The notes: generated from the letters alone by a model not told the origin. Numbered from the stretch's first letter, positions 8,407-16,961 are shown. The stretch is DNA of 64,000 bases from Sphingomonas sp. URHD0057 (GCF_000620665.1 NZ_JIAU01000005.1:239501-303500), one strand, 5' to 3'. Program-made: numbers and translations.

Positions 8407-9092
8407 CTTACCGCGCCCATCGCTTCCGGGTGCGGCTGGGTCAGCAGTCGCCAATTCATTCGCGGATAGGAGTTGAGCTGGCGCCCGAGGTTGCCGGTGA
8501 TCATCGTCAGCCGCTCGACGGTCCGGCTGTTGATCAGCGGCCCCGCGTCGAGATAGCGGAAGGGCGTTCCGTCCGCGAGCTCGAGGAACCGCGCCTTGGC
8601 GGTCTCATTGTTGCCGGTGATCAGCACATCGCTCAGCGTTTCGCCGAACTCGGGATGGTCAAAGACCTCCCAGAAGACGTTCTTGAACGCGCCGACCACC
8701 TTGGCCTGCGGGAAGCGCCGCTGAAGCTCCTCCGCGCCGCTCGAATCCCATGGCGTGACGAAGTCGCTATAGTCGGCGTTGTAGGGATTGCTGATGTCGA
8801 CCAGCAGCTTGCCGGTCAGCTTCCGGCACGACCGGTCGAGCAGGTCGAACAGGCCGTCGCGGATGAAGATCGCGGGAAGGATCGCCGGCGTGCACAAGGC
8901 GTCGGCGTAGCTGCCGGCGCGAAGGCCCGGAATGTCGAGTTCGTCGACGATTGCCTGGGCGCGGTCGGGGTCGCGCGAAGCGAGGATCACCTTGCGCCCG
9001 GCGCGCGCGAACATCGCCGCCAGCCGCGGACCCATTTTCCCGGTTCCAAGCACGCCAAGATCGGCCAGCCCTTGGCCTGATTGCGTCAACAT
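8403..9092 (-). CDS. NADPH-dependent F420 reductase-like Rossmann oxidoreductase
   Basis: 229 residues from the ATG at 9092, which has a strong AAAGGAGA ribosome-binding site just upstream (9103-9096); the longer frame to 9143 lacks one. The N terminus has a Rossmann nucleotide-binding motif LGVLGTGKMGPRLAAMF followed by SRDPDRA, where the Arg suits NADP. The middle holds LVDISNPYN and VGAFKNVFWEVFDHP, as in the F420:NADP oxidoreductase / NADP-dependent dinucleotide-binding family (COG2085). In proteobacteria that lack F420 the substrate of these proteins is generally unknown. The gene is single and convergent with the GGDEF-EAL gene. Confidence 0.75.
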   Translation of the reverse strand: MLTQSGQGLADLGVLGTGKMGPRLAAMFARAGRKVILASRDPDRAQAIVDELDIPGLRAGSYADALCTPAILPAIFIRDGLFDLLDRSCRKLTGKLLVDISNPYNADYSDFVTPWDSSGAEELQRRFPQAKVVGAFKNVFWEVFDHPEFGETLSDVLITGNNETAKARFLELADGTPFRYLDAGPLINSRTVERLTMITGNLGRQLNSYPRMNWRLLTQPHPEAMGAVS

Positions 9093-9188
9093 CTCTCTCC
9101 TTTGTGGTGGGATCGGTTCGACGCGGGCAGCTACGCTCACCAAAGCGGGAGCGCTAACAAATGCCCGATCCAGCCCAATAAGCTGCGC

Positions 9189-9830
9189 TTATGGCCTCGC
9201 CTGCCGGAGATAGCTTCCGGCCAGGAATTCGTCGGCGCGGATCGCCAGCTCGGTGCGGTTCTTGACCCCGAGCTTCTCGAACACGTTGTGGAGATAGACC
9301 TTGACCGTCCCCTCGGTCACTCCGAGCTCGCTGGCGATCTCGCGATTGCGCAGGCCCTGGCGGACGCATTTGATCAGCTCGCGCTCACGCGGCGCGAGGG
9401 CGGGCCGTTCCACCGGAGTGATTGCGGCCAGCCGCGCTATTCGCTCGCGCAGCTCGGGATCGAGCCAGCTGCGCCCGGCGCGCACCGCGTCGAGGCATTC
9501 CAGGAGATAGGCCGGGTCCGAGTTCTTGAGCACCATTCCGTCGACCTTCAGCGCCTGCGCTTCCATCAGCGCCGGGTCCTCGATGCCCGCGGTGAGCAGG
9601 ATGATGCGCACCTTGCGGCGTTCGGCCCGCAGCGTGCGGAGGACGTCGAGCCCCGATCCTTCGGGCATTTGCACGTCGAGCAGCAGGACGTCGGGCTTCA
9701 GCTCCTCGACCGCGCGCATCGCTTCCTCGCCGGTCGTGGCACTGCCGACGATGGTCAGGCCGGTGTCGCGAAGCAGGACTTCGATCGCGGTCCGGATCAT
9801 CGGATGGTCATCGGCAATCAGGATCTTCAC
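9189..9830 (-). CDS. NarL/LuxR-type response regulator
   Basis: 213 residues. Receiver domain about 1-120 with IADDHPMI, phospho-acceptor Asp in LLLDVQMPEGSG, LLTAG and VLKNSDP (Lys). C-terminal LuxR helix-turn-helix about 145-205, with LAPRERELIKCVRQGL, NREIASELGVTEGTVKVYLHN and VFEKLGVKNRTEL. It should bind DNA as a dimer after phosphorylation. The start codon overlaps the stop of the kinase gene upstream (ATGA), so the two form one operon. Confidence 0.92.
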   Translation of the reverse strand: MKILIADDHPMIRTAIEVLLRDTGLTIVGSATTGEEAMRAVEELKPDVLLLDVQMPEGSGLDVLRTLRAERRKVRIILLTAGIEDPALMEAQALKVDGMVLKNSDPAYLLECLDAVRAGRSWLDPELRERIARLAAITPVERPALAPRERELIKCVRQGLRNREIASELGVTEGTVKVYLHNVFEKLGVKNRTELAIRADEFLAGSYLRQARP

Positions 9831-11458
9831 GCGCTATTGCCTCCTCGTACCGGCAGGGAAATCGACAGTTTGGTGACGTCCATGCCGCGCGACACCTCGA
9901 CCGCGCCGCCCGATTGCTCGACCCGCTCCTGGAGCGTTTGCGGCGGCACCATGACCTCGCCGAAGCGGGGATAATCGGTGCCGTCGTTGACGAGATCGAT
10001 GCGCAGGGCCTCGGCACTCGCGTCGAGCGCGATGCGGACCGACTTGGCGCCGGCATGGCGAACGGCATTGGCGACGGCTTCGCGGATCAGTTGGTGCGCG
10101 TCGAGGTGCAGCCGCGACGGGATCGCGAGGTCGCTCTCGGCACCGGCGAAGGTGCAGTCGATCGCCCATTGCCTCGACAGGCGCTCGGTGAGCGCGCCGA
10201 GGTCGCGGGACAGGTCGCGGAGCGTGACTTCGGGGCCGCTGCGCAGCGCGGTGATGAACGACCTGAGCTCGTTCTGCTCCTGCATCATCAATTGCTTGAG
10301 CTCGTTGAGCTCGGGCTCGAGCGGCCGCCCAAACCCTTCTGAGCGCTTCATCGCCTCGATCCGGAAAGCGGCGCCGGCGAGGAACTGGACGACGCTGTCG
10401 TGGAGGTCGCGCGCGAGGACCAGCCGCGACCTTGCTTCGGCGCTGTCCTCCGCCGCCTTGAGCAAGGCGTGGCGCTGGATGTGCGCGGAAGCTTCGGAGG
10501 CGATCTGCTCGCCAAGGTCGATATGGTCGGTCGACAGATTGGGCACCTGCTCGAGGAACATGACGCCGTCGCCTTTGTCCATATGGAGCGGCAGCGCGAG
10601 CCCCGCCACCGGGTCCACCGCCGCCGCCGTTTCCTCGCCGATGGCAGCGACGGGATCGACCGCGCGGAGGTTGCGCTCGGCGTCGCGGACCAGCGCGTGT
10701 CCCTTGGCGACGTCGTACAGGACCGGCGTCGCCGCCCGCCCGTCGAGCAACGGACGTGCGACCTTGACGTCCGTGCGCTCGCCCTCGCGGATCACGATCG
10801 CCCGCGCTCCTTTGAGGCCGTGGTCGCGCCACACGATCGCCCCTGCGCGCGCGCCGACATCGCTCATTGCCGCCCGCAGCGCCGTCTCCAGCGGAGACTT
10901 GTCGAGCGACGGCTCGGCGAGAAGTTCACGGTTGTCGACGGCGAAGCGCGCCCGCCATTGATTGGCCCCGAACCAGATCAGGATCAGCGACACGATGACC
11001 AGCTGCGCGCTTCGCGCCACGAACAGCGGAGCGTCGTTGTCGCTGTCGAGGTTGGCGACGAACAGCCCGGTGCCGAGGAACAACAAAGTCAGCAGCGCCG
11101 AGGTCAGTGCTGTCGCTCGCCAGCCCCAACGGATCGCCGCAGACAGCAGCAGAAACACGACGAAGACCAGGAACGGGCTGGTGTGCCCTTCAGTGACGAA
11201 CACCAGCACGACGAACATGAAGATGTCGAGCGCATGCGCCGGGCCGGCCAGCTTGGCGTCGAGCCACCAGTCGTTCCACGTCAGCGCCACCAGCACGGCG
11301 GCGAACGCGGCATAGCCGCCAAGTGCGGCGTAGGTGATCGTCGGCGCCTTGGTTGGTTGGCTGGCGTCGACGAGGATCGCGAGCAGGAACAGCGCGGCCA
11401 GGAATAGCCGCCCGAGCGCGATGATCCGCGCCGAAGGATGTCGGAACCCCCGCCCCAC
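9827..11458 (-). CDS. NarX/DegS-type sensor histidine kinase
   Basis: 543 residues. Six hydrophobic segments between about residues 12 and 180 (an integral-membrane sensor), a GAF-like region (about 215-340) and a HisKA_3 domain with the phospho-accepting His in LARDLHDSVVQFLAGAAFRIE (about 370). The catalytic domain has QLIREAVANAVRHAGA (N box) and VNDGTDYP, but the glycine-rich ATP-lid motif that normally follows (GxGLxxMxER) reads PPQTLQERVEQSGG, so the second glycine cluster is eroded. The cognate regulator is the downstream overlapping gene. The signal is unknown. Confidence 0.88.
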   Translation of the reverse strand: MGRGFRHPSARIIALGRLFLAALFLLAILVDASQPTKAPTITYAALGGYAAFAAVLVALTWNDWWLDAKLAGPAHALDIFMFVVLVFVTEGHTSPFLVFVVFLLLSAAIRWGWRATALTSALLTLLFLGTGLFVANLDSDNDAPLFVARSAQLVIVSLILIWFGANQWRARFAVDNRELLAEPSLDKSPLETALRAAMSDVGARAGAIVWRDHGLKGARAIVIREGERTDVKVARPLLDGRAATPVLYDVAKGHALVRDAERNLRAVDPVAAIGEETAAAVDPVAGLALPLHMDKGDGVMFLEQVPNLSTDHIDLGEQIASEASAHIQRHALLKAAEDSAEARSRLVLARDLHDSVVQFLAGAAFRIEAMKRSEGFGRPLEPELNELKQLMMQEQNELRSFITALRSGPEVTLRDLSRDLGALTERLSRQWAIDCTFAGAESDLAIPSRLHLDAHQLIREAVANAVRHAGAKSVRIALDASAEALRIDLVNDGTDYPRFGEVMVPPQTLQERVEQSGGAVEVSRGMDVTKLSISLPVRGGNSA

Positions 11459-11592
11459 GCGCCGTGGATACAGGATCGGGCGCCCGGCGGACAGCCGTCA
11501 TGGCCAATCCTATCTTTGGGTAAGCTCTCCTTCGATATCTTCGCCTGCGGGCGCGGCCGGCCTACAAGCTCTGGGTCACAAAACCTTCCCTT

Positions 11593-11624
11593 GAGGAGCA
11601 GGGGCTCGCCCGCCTCTGCTCCTC
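11593..11624 (-). terminator. terminator-like hairpin after the EF-hand gene
   Basis: GAGGAGCAG at 11593-11601 pairs perfectly with CTGCTCCTC at 11616-11624; the 14-nt loop can add a GGGC/GCCC pair. It starts 12 nt beyond the stop of the minus-strand EF-hand gene. No long T tract follows on the minus strand, so strength is uncertain. Confidence 0.5.
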
Positions 11625-11635
11625 TACTTTTGTGC

Positions 11636-11941
11636 TCAGTATCTCGCCAGGATGAACTCGCGCGCCTGGCGATATTCGTGCGGCGTGACTCGCCCGTCGC
11701 CGTCGCCATCGGCGATCCTGCGGAACTCGATTGCCGCTGCCTGCGCCTCGCTGGGTTCGAGCAATATGTCGCGGTCGCGGTCGTAGAATTTCAGCGCCCA
11801 GTTCATCAGCACCCAATCGCGCTCGAACAGCTGCGCCGCCGCCGGCGCGGTGCTGATGCTCGCTGGCGTCGGCTCGGTCACTGACTGAGCGGCCGCGGCG
11901 GCGGATAACAGCAACAGCGGAAGGACCATGCCGAACTCCAT
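11636..11941 (-). CDS. secreted small EF-hand calcium-binding protein
   Basis: 101 residues. An N-terminal signal peptide (about 1-19, cleavage after AAAAQS is plausible) precedes two EF-hand loops: DRDRDILLEPSE (about 54-65) and DGDGDGRVTPHE (about 78-89). Both have Asp/Glu at the calcium-coordinating positions 1, 3, 5 and 12. Such small periplasmic EF-hand pairs are frequent in sphingomonads; no enzymatic role is known. A hairpin follows its stop. Confidence 0.8.
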   Translation of the reverse strand: MEFGMVLPLLLLSAAAAAQSVTEPTPASISTAPAAAQLFERDWVLMNWALKFYDRDRDILLEPSEAQAAAIEFRRIADGDGDGRVTPHEYRQAREFILARY

Positions 11942-12007
11942 CCCACCCCGCGCATCCCCAACGCGCGAGCCGGAATCCTGTTCAACCGAGCGAGCGCCCG
12001 CTTCAGC

Positions 12008-13210
12008 TCAGTGAGGCACGGCTCCGATGAGGTCGCCGAGCCCCAGGCCTCTCTTCTTTTTCTTGACCGGCGGTTGCTGCGCGTCCTGCTGCTGCTGGTC
12101 GGCTTCGGCGGCGCCCATCCCGTCCATCATCCCGCCCATTCCATGCATCACCGACGCCGTCGTCTTGTAGCGCACCTTGGCGACCCACTTGGGCGCCTTG
12201 GGCATCTCGGCGAAATTCGCTTCGGGGCCGTAGCCGATCATCGTCACCATCCCCGCCGGAACGGCGGCGGCGACCTCGGCCGGGAGAACGCACTGGCTGG
12301 TGCCGGGCGACAGCACCGATCCCGCCGCGACCAGCCGCCTGACTTCGGACGGCGCGAGATAGTCGAGTGCCGGCATCGTCGCGCTCTTCGAGGAGCTCCA
12401 CATCACGAAATCGTTATTGGGGTTGGCCCCGAACATCGCCAGCGCATAGCCGGTCGCCATAGCGGCCGGCTGCCACGTCAGCTGGCTCGCGCCCGACGGC
12501 AGCGGCCCCGCCTCGCGCAGCCCCAGCCCCGGCATAAAATCCTGCCCGTTGCCGAGGCTGAACCCGATCTCCGGCGAGTAATTGCCCTTGACGCTGTGCG
12601 CGCCGAGCAAGGAGCCGCCCGCGGGGACGGCGCGGTGGTCGCGGTCGTTGGGCCAGCGTCCGAACCCCGGCGCTCCGCTCGGCCCGCTCACGGCATGCGC
12701 CATGGCCGCCATCGCGGCGACGCCCGGCGGCGCCTGGCCCGCCGCGAGCTTGGAGAAATCGACGACCGTCGGCTGGCCCGCCGAGACATGCTCGCCGCAG
12801 CCCCAGTAGATCAGCATCCGGCCCTTGGGCTGCTGCCACGGCATCCCGGACGTCGCCGGCGGTTCCCGCACGGGCGTAATGAGCGGCAGGCTCGGTCCCA
12901 TCTGCAGCACGGCGGGAATGAAATGGTCCGCCTCGCCTGCGCCCGCGGGCCTGGTCCGCGACGCGAGCCGGAGGTCGAGCGTGTGGGCGACGCTCGCTCC
13001 GCCGCCCTGCATCATCTGCATGATCTGGCCCATGTCCGGCCGCCCGCCCGGCGCCATTCCGCCGCCCATGCCGCTCGCCGTCGCGACGTCCATCCAGTAA
13101 TTGGCAATCGGCGGCGGGTCCTTCGCGGGCGCCTTAGCCGACGCTGCATAAAGCGTCCCACCAAACGCGGCCCCCCCCACCGCTGCAACCGACAAACTGA
13201 TCCGTGTCAT
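12008..13210 (-). CDS. predicted exported protein of unknown function
   Basis: 400 residues from the ATG at 13210, which gives a credible signal peptide (MTRISLSVAAVGGAAFGGTL, then YAASA); the open frame upstream to 13387 is Pro/Ala/Arg-rich and is rejected. The mature part contains Gly/Met-rich runs (SGMGGGMAPGG, MMQGGGAS), one conserved-looking GRMLIYWGCGEHV segment and a C-terminal KKKKRGLGLGDLIG tail after a Gln-rich stretch. No catalytic motif or known domain was recognised. It could be an envelope structural protein. Confidence 0.6.
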   Translation of the reverse strand: MTRISLSVAAVGGAAFGGTLYAASAKAPAKDPPPIANYWMDVATASGMGGGMAPGGRPDMGQIMQMMQGGGASVAHTLDLRLASRTRPAGAGEADHFIPAVLQMGPSLPLITPVREPPATSGMPWQQPKGRMLIYWGCGEHVSAGQPTVVDFSKLAAGQAPPGVAAMAAMAHAVSGPSGAPGFGRWPNDRDHRAVPAGGSLLGAHSVKGNYSPEIGFSLGNGQDFMPGLGLREAGPLPSGASQLTWQPAAMATGYALAMFGANPNNDFVMWSSSKSATMPALDYLAPSEVRRLVAAGSVLSPGTSQCVLPAEVAAAVPAGMVTMIGYGPEANFAEMPKAPKWVAKVRYKTTASVMHGMGGMMDGMGAAEADQQQQDAQQPPVKKKKRGLGLGDLIGAVPH

Positions 13211-13284
13211 GAAACCACCCCCTGCTGCGCCGAAATTAAGCCTCTTCGCGCGCGGCGGACAAGCTCCCTTACTTCGGTGACCGT

Positions 13285-14178
13285 TCAGCCGCGGTGGCGC
13301 AGCGCCTCGACCAGCAGCGCGAACGCCGGCGATTGCTGGCGCCGGCTTGGGTAATAGAGGTAATAGCCGGGGAAGGGCGGGCTCCAATCGTCGAGCACCC
13401 GCACCAGATGTCCCGCCGCCACGTCCGCCTGGACGACATCTTCGGGAATGAAGGCGATCCCGAGGCCGCTCAGCGCCGCCTTCCGGATGACGGCAATGTC
13501 GTTGACGGTCAGTTGCCCGTCGACCCGCACGTTGATCTCACGCGAGCCTTTCTGGAACTCCCAGGCATAGACTCCGCCAAGGGTCGCCAGGCGCAGGTTG
13601 ATGCAGGAATGGTGGGCGAGGTCCTGCGGGGTCTGCGGCTTGCTCCGCGGCGCGAAATAGGCGGGCGTGGCGACGGCCACCAGGCGGATGTCCGGGCCGA
13701 CCTTGACCGCGATCATGTCGCGCGCGACCCGCTCACCCATGCGGATGCCGGCGTCGAAGCGCTCGCTGACGATGTCGCGTAGCGTGTTGTCGATGACGAG
13801 CTCGACGTTGATGTCGGGATATTCGGTGAGGAAGTCGGCGAGCTTGGGCCACAGCACCGTTTCGGCGGCATGGTCGACCGTTGTGATGCGGATCGTCCCA
13901 GCCGGTTTGTCGCGGAGCTCGGACAACGCAGCGAGGCCGGCTTCGATTTCCTCGACGTGGGAGCCGACCGTCGCCACCAGCCGCTCCCCCGCCTCGGTGG
14001 GGGCGACGCTGCGCGTCGTCCGCGTCAGCAGGCGCACGCCGAGCCGCTCCTCGAGCGCGCGCATGGTCTGGCTCAGCGCCGATGGGGACACGCCGAGCTG
14101 TGCGGCGGCGCGGGTGAAGCTGCGTTCGCGAGCAACGGCGAGGAAAGCAGCGATTTCGGCGATGGGCGGGCGTGCGAT
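13285..14178 (-). CDS. LysR-family transcriptional regulator with no ordinary start codon
   Basis: The protein has a winged helix-turn-helix at the N terminus (RSFTRAAAQLGVSPSALSQT, then RLGVRLLTRTTRSVAPTEAG) and a LysR substrate-binding domain to the end (DIRLVAVATPAYFA, LSGLGIAFIPED). Translating upstream of the GTG at 14091 adds 29 codons that restore the first HTH helices (IAEIAAFLAVARE). No ATG, GTG or TTG lies between that conserved part and the in-frame TAA at 14188-14190, so the first codon of the complete domain would be ATC at 14178. Starting at 14091 would cut the HTH. It is divergent from the cupin operon, which it probably controls. Confidence 0.75.
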   Translation of the reverse strand: MARPPIAEIAAFLAVARERSFTRAAAQLGVSPSALSQTMRALEERLGVRLLTRTTRSVAPTEAGERLVATVGSHVEEIEAGLAALSELRDKPAGTIRITTVDHAAETVLWPKLADFLTEYPDINVELVIDNTLRDIVSERFDAGIRMGERVARDMIAVKVGPDIRLVAVATPAYFAPRSKPQTPQDLAHHSCINLRLATLGGVYAWEFQKGSREINVRVDGQLTVNDIAVIRKAALSGLGIAFIPEDVVQADVAAGHLVRVLDDWSPPFPGYYLYYPSRRQQSPAFALLVEALRHRG

Positions 14179-14207
14179 TGTGAAGCCTTACTTACAGATT
14201 CATGCGC

Positions 14208-14222
14208 ATTATAGCGTCTAAT
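14208..14222. promoter_or_regulatory. candidate LysR operator
   Basis: ATTA at 14208-14211 and TAAT at 14219-14222 form an inverted repeat with a 7-nt spacer, a T-N11-A-type LysR box. It lies in the short space between the LysR gene and the divergent cupin gene. Confidence 0.4.
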
Positions 14223-14244
14223 CGCGGCTAAGCGCAGCCCTTAA

Positions 14245-14772
14245 ATGGGCGTCATGCCGGCGAAATTTCTTCGAGGCGCAGCGGCCTTCGCATGCGCTTG
14301 CTTGGTCGCCGCATCCCCTTCGACAGCACAGCGGGCGCAGTCCCCGATAGGAGCACAGCAAATGGAAATTTCACGCAAATCGGAATTGAAGACGGTCGAT
14401 GGCCCGGCCGAATATTTCACCGGCAGGGCGACGATCACGGGCCAGTTCCAGCGCGCGGCGCCGTCGCACGTCACCGGCGCAATCGTCCATTTCGAGCCGG
14501 GCGCGCGCACCGCATGGCACACGCACCCGCTCGGCCAGACGCTGATCGTCACCGAAGGCGTCGGCTGGACCCAGGTCGAAGATGGCCCGGTTCTGGAATT
14601 CTACGCCGGCGATATCCTGTGGTGCCCGCCCGAGCACAAGCACTGGCATGGGGCGACCCCGCATCAGGGAATGACCCATATCGCGATCCAGGAGGCGAAA
14701 GACGGCACGAACGTCACCTGGATGGAGAAGGTAACCGACGAGCAGTATCTGGCGGCGCAGCCGGTGGAGTGA
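14245..14772 (+). CDS. cupin-domain protein
   Basis: 175 residues when started at 14245. A small beta-barrel cupin domain (about residues 70-155) has both metal motifs: [16 protein letters not shown] and [10 protein letters not shown], with the His ligands intact. Relatives include cupin-type hydroxynitrile lyases and proteins annotated as quercetinase-like; the reaction here is unknown. The first 30 residues look like a signal peptide ([15 protein letters not shown]), but a good ribosome-binding site (TAGGAG) precedes a second ATG at 14361, which would give a 136-residue cytoplasmic form. It is the first gene of a three-gene set under the divergent LysR regulator. Confidence 0.75.
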   Translation: MGVMPAKFLRGAAAFACACLVAASPSTAQRAQSPIGAQQMEISRKSELKTVDGPAEYFTGRATITGQFQRAAPSHVTGAIVHFEPGARTAWHTHPLGQTLIVTEGVGWTQVEDGPVLEFYAGDILWCPPEHKHWHGATPHQGMTHIAIQEAKDGTNVTWMEKVTDEQYLAAQPVE

Positions 14773-14776
14773 GATC

Positions 14777-15016
14777 ATGCCGCACGTCATCGTGAAGCTC
14801 TGGCCCGGAAAGTCGGACGATCAGAAGCAGCGCCTGTCGGATGCCATCGTCCGCGACGTGACAAGCATCCTCAACTATGGCGACGAGTCTGTTTCCGTGG
14901 CGTTCGAGGAGGTTTCGGCGCGGGACTGGAAGAGCAAGGTTTACGAGCCGGACATCGTCGGCCGCCGGGATCAGCTCATCAAGTCGCCCGGCTACGGCGC
15001 CTCCGACCTCACCTGA
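14777..15016 (+). CDS. tautomerase-family protein (4-oxalocrotonate tautomerase type)
   Basis: 79 residues. Pro follows the initiator Met ([13 protein letters not shown]), the catalytic N-terminal proline of the tautomerase superfamily. The [17 protein letters not shown] helix and [11 protein letters not shown] strand match the usual beta-alpha-beta unit. Family members move protons between keto and enol forms of dicarbonyl compounds. It starts 4 nt after the cupin stop and precedes the alcohol dehydrogenase, so a shared catabolic or detoxification role is likely. The substrate is unknown. Confidence 0.82.
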   Translation: MPHVIVKLWPGKSDDQKQRLSDAIVRDVTSILNYGDESVSVAFEEVSARDWKSKVYEPDIVGRRDQLIKSPGYGASDLT

Positions 15017-15036
15017 CCTTCAGAAAAGGATAAGCC

Positions 15037-16071
15037 ATGCGCGCAACCGTCATGCCCAAGGCGCACGAGGTGCGCATCGAGAATATCCCCGACGCCGCCA
15101 TTATCGAGCCGACCGACGCGGTCATCCGCATCACCCGGGCCTGCATCTGCGGCAGCGACCTGTGGCCCTACAACGGCGGCCCCAACGTCGAGGGCCAGCG
15201 GATGGGCCACGAAGCGATCGGCGTGGTCGAGGAAATCGGTGGCGAGGTCCAGCGCATCAAGCGCGGCCAAGTGGTGATCATGCCCTTCGTTAACTCCGAC
15301 GGGACCTGCCTGTTCTGCGAGGAGGGGCTGCCGTCCGCCTGCATTCATCGCGGCTTTTTCGGCAACGGCGGCGAGCTCGACGGAGCGCAGGCCGAGGCAC
15401 TGCGGATCCCGATGGCGGACGGCACACTGTTCCCGATCGATGTCGCGGAGGACGACGCGCTGATGCCGTCGCTCCTGACGCTGTCGGACGTGCTGGGCAC
15501 CGGCCACCATGCGGCGGTAACCGCCCGCGTCCGCCCGGGCGGGACGGTCGCGGTGGTCGGCGACGGCGCGGTCGGCCTGTGCGGAGTGATCGCGGCCAAA
15601 CGGCTTGGCGCCGAGCAGATCATCATCATGGGCCGGCATGACCAGCGCATCGCACTGGCCAGGGACTTCGGTGCGACCGACGTGGTCGGCGAGCGTGGCG
15701 AGGACGGGATCACCCGGGTGCGCGAGCTGACCCAGGGCCTCGGCGTTCAGTCGGTGCTCGAATGCGTCGGCACCGAGCAGGCGATGGACACGTCGATGGG
15801 CATCGTCCGCGCTGGCGGCGCGGTCGGGCGCGTCGGCGTCCCGCATTACGAGGCGATCAAGGGCGCGCAGCAGATGTTCTACGACAATGTCATCGTCGGC
15901 GGCGGCCCGGCACCGACTCGCGCCTATATCGAGGAGCTGCTGCCCGACGTGCTCGAAGGCCGCATCGAGCCTGGCCGGGTGTTCGACCGCACCGTCGACC
16001 TCGACGGCGTGCCCGACGGCTACCGCGCGATGAACGATCGCGAGGCCTTCAAGGTGCTGGTCAGGCCCTAG
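15037..16071 (+). CDS. zinc-dependent medium-chain alcohol dehydrogenase
   Basis: 344 residues. Catalytic-zinc ligands are visible as Cys in ACICGSDLW and His-Glu in MGHEAIGVVEEIG. The structural-zinc loop is GTCLFCEEGLPSACIHRG, with three clear Cys instead of four. The Rossmann domain has VAVVGDGAVGLCGVIAAK followed by IIIMGRHDQR, where the basic residue suggests NADP. The stretch FFGNGGELDGAQAEALRIP is typical of the sorbitol/threonine-dehydrogenase-like branch. Third gene of the LysR-linked operon, 20 nt after the tautomerase stop. The substrate is unknown. Confidence 0.87.
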   Translation: MRATVMPKAHEVRIENIPDAAIIEPTDAVIRITRACICGSDLWPYNGGPNVEGQRMGHEAIGVVEEIGGEVQRIKRGQVVIMPFVNSDGTCLFCEEGLPSACIHRGFFGNGGELDGAQAEALRIPMADGTLFPIDVAEDDALMPSLLTLSDVLGTGHHAAVTARVRPGGTVAVVGDGAVGLCGVIAAKRLGAEQIIIMGRHDQRIALARDFGATDVVGERGEDGITRVRELTQGLGVQSVLECVGTEQAMDTSMGIVRAGGAVGRVGVPHYEAIKGAQQMFYDNVIVGGGPAPTRAYIEELLPDVLEGRIEPGRVFDRTVDLDGVPDGYRAMNDREAFKVLVRP

Positions 16072-16076
16072 CTCCA

Positions 16077-16132
16077 AGGCAAGGCTAGGCAAACTCTAGG
16101 CATTAACCCTTTGGGCGCAGGCATTAACCCTA
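16077..16132 (-). repeat. phased TGCCT repeat, copy 1
   Basis: Read on the minus strand it holds two GGTTAATGCCT units whose starts are 21 bp apart, then TGCCTAG repeated after 11 bp. A fourth TGCCT follows 10 bp further, in this copy only. A near-identical sequence lies at 28648-28694 in the opposite orientation. It begins a few bases after the dehydrogenase stop. The function is unknown. Confidence 0.75.
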
Positions 16133-16193
16133 TGCCAAAGAAAACGGCGCCCCCGTTCGATGCGAGAACGCCGCTTCCAACCTTAGCTGAAGC

Positions 16194-16961
16194 TCAGCGC
16201 GCGGGCGCTGCCGCCGGGACCACCTGGTAGCCGCCGAGCTGGGTGACCAGCTTCTTGTAGGCGTCGAGATAGGCGAGGACGATGACCTGGCCGATCTCGG
16301 TGTTCTGGTAGCCCGAGGCGCCCGCCGCCGCGAAGCCGCCCCACCAGCCGCCGCCGCCGCCGCCCGCCCAGCTCAAGTCGGTCTTGCGGAAATAGCCTTC
16401 GGTCAGCGCCTCTTCCTCGGTGGTCCGGGCGTTGACGAGGGAGAGGGTGACGTTGGCCTCGCCCTTCTTGATATTGATCCCGCCGGCGACCGCGCCGACG
16501 GTGCTGGCCCAGCCGCCGAAATGGCCGAGCACCCCGCCGACCGCCGCGCCGACCCCGCCGCCGCCCGAATTGCGGTTGGCGCTGACGATGTCGGGCTCGA
16601 GGAAGTAATCCGCCGCCTTGACCTGGCCGGCGCCCATGTTCGAGCCGCGCTGCAGCTCGCCCTGCTCGGCCATCGCCCGCTCCATCGCCCGGCTCTGCAT
16701 CGAGCGGCCGCGGTTGACCATCGTGAAGCAGCCCGATTGCTGGACGAACACCTTGATGATCGCTTCCGGGCTGCCGAGGTTCAATTCCCGCCACCATTGC
16801 TTGTCGGGCTCGACGATCGCCAGCGTGCCGATGCGGTGGGTGCACACCGGGATCTCCATCTGGCCGCGGACCTGGTCCTTGCGGCCCGAGCTGGGATCGG
16901 CCGCGGCCGAGGTCGAAACGAGCGCGAGCGCGGCGCCGCTCAGAAGCGCATATCTGGTCAT
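16194..16961 (-). CDS. CsgG/HfaB-like exported protein
   Basis: 255 residues from the ATG at 16961. Signal peptide MTRYALLSGAALALVSTSAAA at 1-21. The mature part has RIGTLAIVEPDKQWW and SPEAIIKVFVQQSGCFTMVNRGRSMQSRAMERAM, which resemble the start of the CsgG family (subunits linked to curli or holdfast export). Then come GAGQVKAADYFLEPDIV and glycine-rich runs. The Cys is not at a lipobox, so unlike CsgG itself it is not clearly a lipoprotein. The same frame stays open for over 900 codons upstream only because it is antisense to lepA. The role is inferred from the fold family only. Confidence 0.65.
   Translation of the reverse strand: MTRYALLSGAALALVSTSAAADPSSGRKDQVRGQMEIPVCTHRIGTLAIVEPDKQWWRELNLGSPEAIIKVFVQQSGCFTMVNRGRSMQSRAMERAMAEQGELQRGSNMGAGQVKAADYFLEPDIVSANRNSGGGGVGAAVGGVLGHFGGWASTVGAVAGGINIKKGEANVTLSLVNARTTEEEALTEGYFRKTDLSWAGGGGGGWWGGFAAAGASGYQNTEIGQVIVLAYLDAYKKLVTQLGGYQVVPAAAPAR

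Noticed and set aside
6037-8454. Antisense open frame of about 805 codons over the GGDEF-EAL gene
   Set aside because: GC-rich third-position shadow of a gene with all its motifs intact; no domain and no ribosome-binding site.
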